From positions 1 through 64,000 of the forward strand of contig CACYYD010000008.1 in the NCBI GenBank assembly GCA_902778585.1: 64,000 bases of DNA, in the 5' to 3' direction. Shown here piece by piece: positions 57,850 to 64,000 of the stretch. The number at the start of each line of letters is the position of its first letter. Position 1 is the first letter of the stretch. The notes under the pieces were generated by a model. That model had not been told where the DNA came from, ran no database searches, and saw nothing but the letters and a program-made list of their open reading frames with translations. This DNA is from an uncultured Eubacteriales bacterium (lineage in GTDB: Bacteria > Bacillota > Clostridia > Peptostreptococcales > Anaerovoracaceae). A program made the position numbers and the translations under genes.

Positions 57850-58905
57850 ATGCATATGGCAGATGCTCTGCTTGCTCCCGCAGTAGCCGCAACAATGTAT
57901 GTTGCTTCAGGCGCGGCCGCAGGTGTATCTATCAACAAACTTAGAAAAGATGATGAACCGTCAAAGCTTCCGACAATGGCTGTCACAGCCGCGGTGGTCT
58001 TTGCCGGCCAGATGATAAACTATACGATCCCGGGAACAGGTTCGTCCGGCCACATGTGCGGAGGAATGATGCTCTCGGCACTGCTTGGTCCGTATGCGGG
58101 GTTCCTGTCCATGATTGTGGTACTGGCCATCCAATGCCTGTTCTTCGCTGACGGAGGACTGATGGCGCTGGGGGCCAACATATGGAATATGGCATTCTAC
58201 GGATGCTTTGTCGGATACTTCCTCATCTGGAAGCCGATCATTCACAGCAAGTGGTTCGGTGAAGGCAAATCGGCCATCCGGAAGAGGATAATCGCGGCGT
58301 CGATCCTGGGCTGCGTAATAACTTTGCAATTAGGCGCGTTCTCTGTGGTGCTCGAGACGAGCCTTTCGGGCATCACAGAGCTCCCTCTCGGCGCATTTAT
58401 GGGACTGATGCAGCCGATCCATCTGGCTATCGGCCTGGTTGAGGGACTTATCACTGCAGCGGTTCTTTGCTTCGTGTTTGAGTCAAGACCTGAACTCCTG
58501 CGTGATGTGAACGAAGTAGGCGCAGGAACACTTACGGCCAAGCGCTCTCTGAAGGCAACAGTCGGCATACTCGCGATAGTTGCTCTTGTCGTAGGCGGCG
58601 GACTCAGCCTGTTTGCAAGCGGCAATCCTGACGGTCTTGAGTGGGCTCTGTTCGGAAACGCTGACGGCGGATATTCGACCAACATGGGTCTGGATGAAGA
58701 GAACTTCGGAGTATCGAGCGATGTGGCTGATAAAGCTGAAAGCGTACAGGAGAAAACATCGTTCCTTCCTGACTACGCCTTCCCTGGAAGCGACAGCGCT
58801 GCGGGCACTACTGTATCCGGTATCGTAGGCTCGGCCATGGTTGCCGGAGTGGCTCTGCTGATCTGCTTCGCCGGAGGATTCTTCAGGAAGAAGAAACAGT
58901 CCTGA
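57850..58905 (+). CDS. cbiM: Cobalt ECF transporter, CbiM-CbiN fusion
   Basis: The product is 351 residues. The first 220 are CbiM, the metal-binding S component (MHMADALLAPA with the N-terminal His pair; later GTGSSGHMCGGMMLSALLGP). The last 120 are a CbiN-like part with two helices and the hallmark GNPDGLEWALFG. Fusion of CbiN behind CbiM points to cobalt rather than nickel in most systems. It transports Co2+ for cobalamin enzymes with CbiQ and CbiO. Confidence 0.9.
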   Translation: MHMADALLAPAVAATMYVASGAAAGVSINKLRKDDEPSKLPTMAVTAAVVFAGQMINYTIPGTGSSGHMCGGMMLSALLGPYAGFLSMIVVLAIQCLFFADGGLMALGANIWNMAFYGCFVGYFLIWKPIIHSKWFGEGKSAIRKRIIAASILGCVITLQLGAFSVVLETSLSGITELPLGAFMGLMQPIHLAIGLVEGLITAAVLCFVFESRPELLRDVNEVGAGTLTAKRSLKATVGILAIVALVVGGGLSLFASGNPDGLEWALFGNADGGYSTNMGLDEENFGVSSDVADKAESVQEKTSFLPDYAFPGSDSAAGTTVSGIVGSAMVAGVALLICFAGGFFRKKKQS

Positions 58906-58922
58906 GATTTATATAAATGACT

Positions 58923-58949
58923 CAGGGGCGTCGATGACGCCCCTGTTTT
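58923..58949 (+). terminator. Intrinsic terminator between cbiMN and cbiQ
   Basis: CAGGGGCGTC (58923-58932) pairs with GACGCCCCTG (58936-58945) around GAT, then TTTTA. It would cut off readthrough into cbiQ, leaving cbiQ and cbiO dependent on their own promoter or on partial readthrough. Confidence 0.88.
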
Positions 58950-58950
58950 A

Positions 58951-58959
58951 TGTTATCAT
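58951..58959 (+). promoter_or_regulatory. Extended -10 predicting a leaderless cbiQ mRNA
   Basis: TGTTATCAT (TG-N-TATCAT) ends 7 nt before ATG 58967, with no ribosome-binding site between. It lies directly behind the terminator. Transcription from it would begin at about the start codon. Confidence 0.5.
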
Positions 58960-58966
58960 ACGACTT

Positions 58967-59770
58967 ATGAATAAAATGGAAAAAGCGCTTGGCGAACTCG
59001 GCCACATGGATGAGCTTGCGGTACAGGATTCTCCTGTACACGCGATGAATGCGGGAGCCAAGCTGCTGTGCACGGTGATCTACATACTGACGGTAATGTC
59101 TTTCGACAAATACGACCTGAGCGGCCTCATTCCGATGCTGCTCTGGCCTGTTTTGATGTTCCAGATGAGCGGGATATCCGTAAGCACCTGCTTCTATAAG
59201 CTGCGTATCGTACTGCCGCTGGTAATGGCAGTCGGGCTGTTCAATCCCATATTCGACAGGGAGATAATGCTGCAGATCGGAGGCGTCGGTATCTCAGGCG
59301 GAGTCATAAGCATGATCACGCTGATGCTGAAAGGCGTGCTCTGCCTGATGGCGTCATTCCTTCTGGTGGCCACGACACCATTCGATAACATCTGCGCAGC
59401 TCTGAGAAGGGTGCATTTCCCGGCAATGCTTGTTACTCTGCTTCTGCTGACATACCGCTATGTCGGAGTCATGACGGAAGAACTCGCGGTGATGACGGAC
59501 GCCTATCACCTGAGGGCACCGGGGCAGAAGGGCATACACGTGTCGGCCTGGGGCTCGTTCCTTGGGCAGCTCCTACTGAGGAGCATGGACAGAGCGCAGG
59601 AACTCTACTCCAGCATGCTGCTGAGAGGTTACCACCAGCATTTCCACTATGCGCCGGTAAAACCGTTCAGGAGCAGGGATGCGGTTTATCTGATCCTGTC
59701 ATTGCTCTTTTTCACAGTCGTAAAATTCTGGAACCTGTCTGAGATCATCGGCATGTTCGTTACGAGGTAA
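58967..59770 (+). CDS. cbiQ: ECF transporter transmembrane protein CbiQ
   Basis: The product is 267 residues with five or six helices. The EcfT-type coupling motifs are present: RAPGQKGIHVSAWGSFLGQL and ARA-like segment RAQELYSSMLLRGYHQHF near the C-terminus. It couples the CbiO ATPase to CbiMN. The ATG at 58967 has no ribosome-binding site and follows an extended -10 by 7 nt. ATG 58976 is an alternative. Confidence 0.88.
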   Translation: MNKMEKALGELGHMDELAVQDSPVHAMNAGAKLLCTVIYILTVMSFDKYDLSGLIPMLLWPVLMFQMSGISVSTCFYKLRIVLPLVMAVGLFNPIFDREIMLQIGGVGISGGVISMITLMLKGVLCLMASFLLVATTPFDNICAALRRVHFPAMLVTLLLLTYRYVGVMTEELAVMTDAYHLRAPGQKGIHVSAWGSFLGQLLLRSMDRAQELYSSMLLRGYHQHFHYAPVKPFRSRDAVYLILSLLFFTVVKFWNLSEIIGMFVTR

Positions 59771-59776
59771 TAGATA

Positions 59777-60499
59777 ATGATCGAATTTGATAACGTAAGT
59801 TTTGCATATGAAAGCGGGGCACCCGTAATAAAAGGGCTGTCGTTCAGGATAGAGGATGGGGAATCCGTCGGACTCATAGGCGCCAACGGAGCGGGCAAGT
59901 CCACCATTATGAAGCTGGTCCTCGGCCTCGTTCAGGGCGAGGGAAGGATCCTTGTCGACGATACAGAAGTCAATAAGGAGAATCTCGGCAGGATCCGCAA
60001 GAAGCTCGGCTTTGTGCTGCAGAATTCAGACAACCAGATGTTTATGCCTACGGTATACGAAGACATGATGTTCGGACCGCTCAACTACATGGTGAGCAGG
60101 GAAGACGCCGACAAAAAAGTAAATGAGGTACTGGACCGGCTGGGCCTTCAGTACCTCAAAAACAAATACAATCATAAGATCTCCGGCGGAGAAAAAAGAA
60201 TGGCTGCTATCGCGACCGTACTTGCGATGGAACCTGATGCCGTCCTGATGGACGAGCCGACATCAGCGCTCGACCCGTATAACAGAAGGGTGGTCATCAA
60301 TACCATTAAAGAACTCGGCCAGACCAAGATAATCACTTCTCATGACCTCGACATGATCATGGACACCTGCGACCGCGTGATACTGCTCTCGGGCGGCGAG
60401 ATCGTCGCGGATGGTCCTGCGATGGACATCCTTTCGGACCGTGAGCTCCTCGAAGCCAATCACATGGAGCTTCCGCTGAGCCTGTCGGCGCGCCCTTAG
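59777..60499 (+). CDS. cbiO: ECF transporter ATPase CbiO
   Basis: The product is 240 residues. Walker A is GANGAGKST, the signature is KISGGEKRMAAIA, Walker B is DAVLMDEPTSALDP, and the switch His is in TSHDLDM. The Q-loop is VLQNSDNQMFMPTV, typical of EcfA/CbiO. It powers cobalt uptake. Only one ATPase is encoded, so it works as a homodimer. GAGG precedes the start. Confidence 0.92.
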   Translation: MIEFDNVSFAYESGAPVIKGLSFRIEDGESVGLIGANGAGKSTIMKLVLGLVQGEGRILVDDTEVNKENLGRIRKKLGFVLQNSDNQMFMPTVYEDMMFGPLNYMVSREDADKKVNEVLDRLGLQYLKNKYNHKISGGEKRMAAIATVLAMEPDAVLMDEPTSALDPYNRRVVINTIKELGQTKIITSHDLDMIMDTCDRVILLSGGEIVADGPAMDILSDRELLEANHMELPLSLSARP

Positions 60500-60523
60500 G
60501 GTCATCACTCTGACAGTTTTACG

Positions 60524-60565
60524 CATAACAAAAACGAACGCACTGCGGCGTTCGTTTTTGTTATG
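60524..60565. terminator. 18-bp bidirectional terminator palindrome
   Basis: CATAACAAAAACGAACGC (60524-60541) is perfectly complementary to GCGTTCGTTTTTGTTATG (60548-60565). It ends both cbiO (plus) and the tRNA-Arg (minus). The right arm overlaps the encoded CCA end of the tRNA by two bases. Confidence 0.9.
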
Positions 60566-60640
60566 GTGCGCCCGTAGGGATTCGAACCCTAGACCTTCTG
60601 ATTCGTAGTCAGACACTCTATCCAGCTGAGCTACGAGCGC
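60564..60640 (-). tRNA. tRNA-Arg (ACG anticodon)
   Basis: The minus strand reads a full cloverleaf: acceptor GCGCTCG, D-arm GCTCAGCTGGATAGAGT, anticodon arm CTGAC-TACGAAT-CAG with ACG in the loop, variable region, T-arm with GGTTCGAATCC, acceptor CGGGCGC, discriminator A and encoded CCA. The gene is 77 nt. Its A34 would be edited to inosine, as usual for this isoacceptor. The terminator begins within the CCA. Confidence 0.95.
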
Positions 60641-60701
60641 TCGTCTATTCGCGACTTGAGTATATTACAACAGTTAAACGTGAAAGTCAAGCAGCAAGTA
60701 A

Positions 60702-60725
60702 AGAGCCGGTCCGAAGACCGGCTCT
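60702..60725 (-). terminator. Terminator of the proline racemase gene
   Basis: AGAGCCGGTC (60702-60711), tetraloop and GACCGGCTCT (60716-60725). On the minus strand it is followed by TTTAC, a short T-tract. Confidence 0.7.
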
Positions 60726-60750
60726 GATCGTTTGGTTTTGCCAAGATCTA

Positions 60751-61827
60751 TTAGACTGTGAAGCCCTTTGTCATAGCATCATCCGGATCCATGAACCACT
60801 TAGCTTCTCCGCAGAGATAAGCAGCGCCTGTTACCTGAGGGATAACTGTGTCGAACTCGCCTACCTTAGGTCCGATCGCCGAAACTGTTCCGATGAATCT
60901 TGTGTCGATGAATGATTTGTAAACGAAGCTCTCGCCTACGCCGAGCTCGCCCTTGTCGTAGAGCCATGCCAGCTTAGCGGATGTGCCTGTTCCGCATGGT
61001 GATCTGTCGATCTGCGGATCATGAGGCTCGCCGAATACCAGCTGGTTCTTCAGAGCAAACTTTGCATCCGGGCAGAATTCCTTATCGCTCTCTGTGAGCT
61101 CATCGTGGCAGTAGTTCTCGATGAGGTCTACGCTTGTGATGTCGAGCTCAGGATGCTGGATAGGAACTGTCTTGTTGATCTCCTGAAGAGCGAAGCTTGA
61201 CCACTCTGTGAGGAACTTTGTGTGCTCAGGAGTTACCTTGAAGCCGAAGTTCTTCTCTGTGTCAACCAGTGCGAAGAACGATCCGCCGAAGCAGATGTCG
61301 TATACGACCTTGCGGCCCTGATACTCTATCTCGAGGTCTTTCTTGTAAACGAATGCAGGAACGTTTGTGAGCTTAACGCCTGTTACCTTGCCGTTCTTGC
61401 ATGTGCAGTCAAGATGGATCAGCCCTGCAGGTGCCTCGATGACTACCTGAGTCATAGGCTCCTTCATCTCCATGAGACCTGCTTCGAGGATAACTGTTGC
61501 AGCACCGATGGAGCAGTGGCCGCACATGTTCAGATATCCGCCGCCGTCCATGAAGAAGATACCGAAGTCAGCTTCAGGGTTGATTGGCTCGCAGAGAATA
61601 GCACCGAACATATCGTGATGTCCGCGTGGCTCGAACATAAGCATTGTTCTCAGGTAGTCATAGTGCTCCTCGAGATAATGCTTCTTTTCGATCATTGTGT
61701 TTCCCGGCAGCTCCGGGCAGTCGAGAGCGACTCTGCAGTATTCGCCCTCAGTATGAGCTTCGACCGTTCTGATTACGTGCTTGTCGTAATTGTCATAGTT
61801 GATCTTAGCTTCAAGATACTTTCCCAT
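60751..61827 (-). CDS. prdF: Proline racemase family protein
   Basis: The product is 358 residues. The two active-site Cys are in LNMCGHCSIGAA (C102) and RSPCGTGTSAKLAW, with the GSFFALVD substrate loop. It interconverts L- and D-proline; D-proline feeds the proline reductase encoded nearby. 4-hydroxyproline epimerases share the fold, but the neighbouring prdC and prdA favour proline. TAGGAGGTAA precedes the start. It is divergent from prdC, whereas some relatives keep it in one operon. Confidence 0.9.
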   Translation of the reverse strand: MGKYLEAKINYDNYDKHVIRTVEAHTEGEYCRVALDCPELPGNTMIEKKHYLEEHYDYLRTMLMFEPRGHHDMFGAILCEPINPEADFGIFFMDGGGYLNMCGHCSIGAATVILEAGLMEMKEPMTQVVIEAPAGLIHLDCTCKNGKVTGVKLTNVPAFVYKKDLEIEYQGRKVVYDICFGGSFFALVDTEKNFGFKVTPEHTKFLTEWSSFALQEINKTVPIQHPELDITSVDLIENYCHDELTESDKEFCPDAKFALKNQLVFGEPHDPQIDRSPCGTGTSAKLAWLYDKGELGVGESFVYKSFIDTRFIGTVSAIGPKVGEFDTVIPQVTGAAYLCGEAKWFMDPDDAMTKGFTV

Positions 61828-62079
61828 AGGTAATTACCTCCTAAAAAACGATACACATGTAATAGTGCTTTAAGGCTTTGCGCCTACACGGATATGATAA
61901 CGCAATCACATTGGAGCGTCAATCTTTTAACGGCTCCGCAGTTAACATTTTGCCCAATGATCCAACAGTGTTTTTTAGTGCCGGTCCTGCCTGCGGAGGG
62001 CAGAAGACAGTTATAGAAAATTGGCCCGAAAAAAAGCCAAACATTTATAGAAACCGATTAATTTTTTGTATAGTTAAGG

Positions 62080-62108
62080 TTGTCTGAAATAAGTCAAAGT
62101 GATATTAT
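62080..62108 (+). promoter_or_regulatory. Promoter of prdC
   Basis: TTGTCT (62080-62085) and TATTAT (62103-62108) are 17 bp apart, with an extended TG (62100-62101). The leader is about 115 nt. I looked for a sigma-54 -24/-12 site, as used by proline reductase operons of other Clostridia, and saw none in 61828-62228. Nothing else is visible in that gap. Confidence 0.6.
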
Positions 62109-62228
62109 GGACTCGTCAAAAAAGGCGTTTTTTTGTGTGTCTGAAGATGTTTGGGACGTGCGGAAAACGATTCCGAAATAAATGACGCGCAACGTAGATC
62201 ATCTTAATCACTAAAGGAGATCAGTATT

Positions 62229-63608
62229 ATGGAAAACATTCAGATGTTACTGAAGCAGGGCGCTGTAGGCAAACCTTGTGAGGCTATCGTAAAGGTTGGC
62301 GACAAGGTTAAGAGAGGACAGCTCATCGCTACACCGACCGGCCTTGGTGCAAACGTTCACTCCAGTGTATCCGGTGAAGTCATCGATATCACTGAGGACC
62401 GCATTATCATCAAGCCTAACGCAAAGCAGCCTAAGACTTTTGAGAAGATCAAGAAGGGTTCAAACCTCGAAATGATCAAAGAGGCAGGCATCATCGGACA
62501 GGGCGGAGCAGGATTCCCTACATATATCAAGATCTACAACGGTAAGGAAGACAAGCCGGTTCTTGATCATGGCTACATCCTCGTAAACGCTTCCGAGTGC
62601 GAGCCTGGTCTTGCACACAACATCGCTCAGATCGACGAAGATCCAGCAATGCTGCTCAGAGGTATCCATTATCTTATGGAGATCGCCGGAGCTGACAAGG
62701 GAATCATCGCGATCAAGAAAAAACACAGAGAGACTATCGAGAAGCTGGACGCTCTCCTGAAGGACGATCCTGCTATCGAGAGACACCTTCTCCCGGATAT
62801 CTATCCGATGGGCGAGGAGCGTGCTGTAGTAAGAGAGTGCCTCGGCATCGAGCTCGAGCCGGACAAGCTCCCTTCGGCAGCAAACGCTGTAGTAATCAAT
62901 AGTGAGACAGTTTACAGCTGCGTAAAGGCCATCGAAGATCAGAAGCCTCTTATCGACAAGAACATCACAGTAAGAGGAATGATCAAGGGCGGAAGCGAAG
63001 CTCACGTATTCATGGACGTTCCTGTAGGCAGAAGCGTTGAGGCTCTGATCGAAGAAGCAGGCGGCATTGATGAGATGGGCTATGGCGAGATCATCATGGG
63101 CGGAGCCTTCACAGGAAAAGCAACAACTCTTGATGCTCCTATCACAAAGGCAACAGGAGCTCTCCTCGTTACTCGTCCGTTCAGAGACCTTCACGGAGCA
63201 AAGATGGGTATCCTCGTATGCGCATGCGGCGGAAACCTCGAGAGAATGGAAGACCTCGTAAAGAAGTACAATGCTACTGAGACTCATGTTTGCTACTGCA
63301 AGCAGGCTCAGGAGATGCCTAACGGCACACGCAAGTGCGAGCGCCCGGGCAACTGCCCTGGACAGGTCAAGAACAACCTCGAGTTCAAGAAGGCCGGCTG
63401 CGAGTACATCATCATCGGCAACTGCTCTGACTGCTCCAACACAGTTATGGCATCCGGCCCTAAGATGGGACTCAAGGTAATGCACATGACAGACCACGCT
63501 ATGATGGCTGTCGGACACCCTCTGTACAGAACCCTCAAGGTTTCGAAGAAGGTAGACCAGGATCTCAATGTTGTAGACAATGTTGAGGACAACGAGGTCG
63601 CAGAATAA
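62229..63608 (+). CDS. prdC: Proline reductase-associated electron transfer protein PrdC
   Basis: The product is 459 residues and RnfC-like. An N-terminal lipoyl/barrel-like part (KVGDKVKRGQLIATPTGLGA) is followed by the NAD/FMN-binding region (GIIGQGGAGFPTYIK, LVNASECEPGLAHN) and a Cys-rich C-terminus (VCACGGN, VCYCKQ, CERPGNCPG, GNCSDCSN). PrdC delivers electrons to proline reductase. Some PrdC proteins carry selenocysteine; here the positions read as ordinary Cys and no in-frame TGA occurs. Confidence 0.9.
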   Translation: MENIQMLLKQGAVGKPCEAIVKVGDKVKRGQLIATPTGLGANVHSSVSGEVIDITEDRIIIKPNAKQPKTFEKIKKGSNLEMIKEAGIIGQGGAGFPTYIKIYNGKEDKPVLDHGYILVNASECEPGLAHNIAQIDEDPAMLLRGIHYLMEIAGADKGIIAIKKKHRETIEKLDALLKDDPAIERHLLPDIYPMGEERAVVRECLGIELEPDKLPSAANAVVINSETVYSCVKAIEDQKPLIDKNITVRGMIKGGSEAHVFMDVPVGRSVEALIEEAGGIDEMGYGEIIMGGAFTGKATTLDAPITKATGALLVTRPFRDLHGAKMGILVCACGGNLERMEDLVKKYNATETHVCYCKQAQEMPNGTRKCERPGNCPGQVKNNLEFKKAGCEYIIIGNCSDCSNTVMASGPKMGLKVMHMTDHAMMAVGHPLYRTLKVSKKVDQDLNVVDNVEDNEVAE

Positions 63609-63629
63609 TCACTTATCACCGTTATTGAT

Positions 63630-63702
63630 CTTTGCCCGGGGAACCCCAAATCAACCCGGGCAAAGGGAAATATAAATACTGCCGACACACATTGTGCGGC
63701 AG
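63630..63702 (+). other. Two hairpins in the prdC-prdA gap
   Basis: CTTTGCCCGGG (63630-63640) pairs with CCCGGGCAAAG (63655-63665). A second hairpin, CTGCCGACAC with GTGCGGCAG (63679-63702), follows, with TTTTTT 9 nt later. They may protect or attenuate the transcript so that prdA and prdC are made in different amounts. Confidence 0.55.
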
Positions 63703-63731
63703 GCAACTAATTTTTTAGGAGGAAGATCGAT

Positions 63732-64000
63732 ATGTCAATAACAGCTGAAACAGCTAAACAGCATGCAAACGATCCAGCAGTACTCTGCTGCAGAGCAGAG
63801 GCAGGCACAGACTGAACCTTGATGGAGCTCTGACGCTTGGTCAGGTGCTCAACGGCTCAAAGCTTACAAAGACAGTTGACTCTCTTACTCCTATTACAGC
63901 AGACATCGTCGACAAGTACGATGCAGCAGAGGCACCGGCAGAAGAGGCAGCAGCTGAAGAAGCAGCTGAGGCAGCTCCTGCAGCAGCAGCTCCTGCATTT
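63732..64000 (+). pseudogene. prdA: Proline reductase proprotein PrdA, 5' part with frameshift (partial)
   Basis: ATG 63732 follows a strong TAGGAGGA. The first frame reads MSITAETAKQHANDPAVLCC, then RAEAGTD, and stops at TGA 63813-63815. A shifted frame then continues LNLDGALTLGQVLNGSKLTK, TVDSLTPITADIV and an Ala/Glu-rich linker to the window end. Known PrdA proteins have a longer segment between these parts, so a deletion plus frameshift is likely. Either the gene is broken or the assembly has an error here. The window stops before the pyruvoyl cleavage site. Confidence 0.75.

Noticed and set aside
61878..62087. A 69-codon open frame between the racemase and prdC genes
   Set aside because: It spans the divergent promoter region, has no ribosome-binding site, and its translation has no coding character.
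61828..62228. Sigma-54 promoter or PrdR-type site for prdC
   Set aside because: I looked for TGGCA-N7-TGC spacing upstream of prdC and saw none; a sigma-A extended -10 promoter fits instead.
63813..63815. In-frame TGA in prdA as a selenocysteine codon
   Set aside because: Another stop follows five codons later in that frame, and the known PrdA sequence continues in a different frame. The selenocysteine of proline reductase lies in PrdB.

Overview
The window looks like chromosome of an anaerobic, amino-acid-fermenting member of the Clostridia, plausibly near the Mogibacterium/Anaerovoracaceae group; that placement is inferred from gene content. The supporting genes are the Stickland proline reductase locus at the right end (proline racemase, prdC and the start of prdA), a pair of 2-hydroxyacyl-CoA dehydratase subunits, D-serine dehydratase, a tryptophanase-family lyase, a glycyl radical enzyme with its activase, and an energy-coupling-factor cobalt transporter. 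Intact genes run almost entirely on the plus strand. The exceptions are the lyase with its leader peptide, the proline racemase and one tRNA.

Region 1 (about 1-5.1 kb) is a decayed integration hotspot. A 26-bp direct repeat, matching the 3' end of a tRNA-Ser-like gene, brackets a 2.3-kb mini-element (2178-4486). It holds a tyrosine-recombinase remnant and one intact cargo gene, an ion channel joined to a nucleotide-binding region and a RyR-like C-terminus. Broken ABC-transporter and esterase genes flank it. Region 2 (5.2-19.5 kb) is accessory. It has a MerR regulator, a lipoprotein, a DUF4177 gene broken by a 13-bp tandem duplication, an AT-rich island of Gly/Ala-rich membrane-type proteins (7.5-10.75 kb), a SAM-I riboswitch in front of a gene of unknown function, an HTH-HD fusion that may hydrolyse alarmones, and a GIY-YIG/DUF2075 helicase.

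Region 3 (19.6-36.1 kb) is metabolic and richer in G+C: cation antiporter, AAA+ ATPase, iron alcohol dehydrogenase, 2-hydroxyacyl-CoA dehydratase pair, dsdA, DMT exporters, then the lyase divergent from the glycyl radical operon. The lyase is preceded by a short leader peptide with six consecutive Tyr codons, alternative stems and an intrinsic terminator, the layout of a transcription attenuator. Region 4 (37-57.7 kb) is a long series of small housekeeping and stress genes: SanA-like protein, sirtuin, HAD phosphatases, PhzF, Fe-S aldo-keto reductase, NUDIX, YbaK, MsrC, the AmmeMemoRadiSam pair, MsrA, HD proteins, CCA-adding enzyme and a radical SAM protein. Region 5 (57.8-64 kb) is cbiMN-cbiQ-cbiO, tRNA-Arg and the proline reductase locus.

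The most unusual structure is a dispersed noncoding element present three times (29.99, 36.32 and 54.16 kb). Each copy is about 259 bp and is built from four roughly 40-nt inverted-repeat units (GGGTGYAA...TTRCACCC) with starts 83, 53 and 83 bp apart (82, 52 and 84 in one copy). I do not recognise it as a known repeat family.
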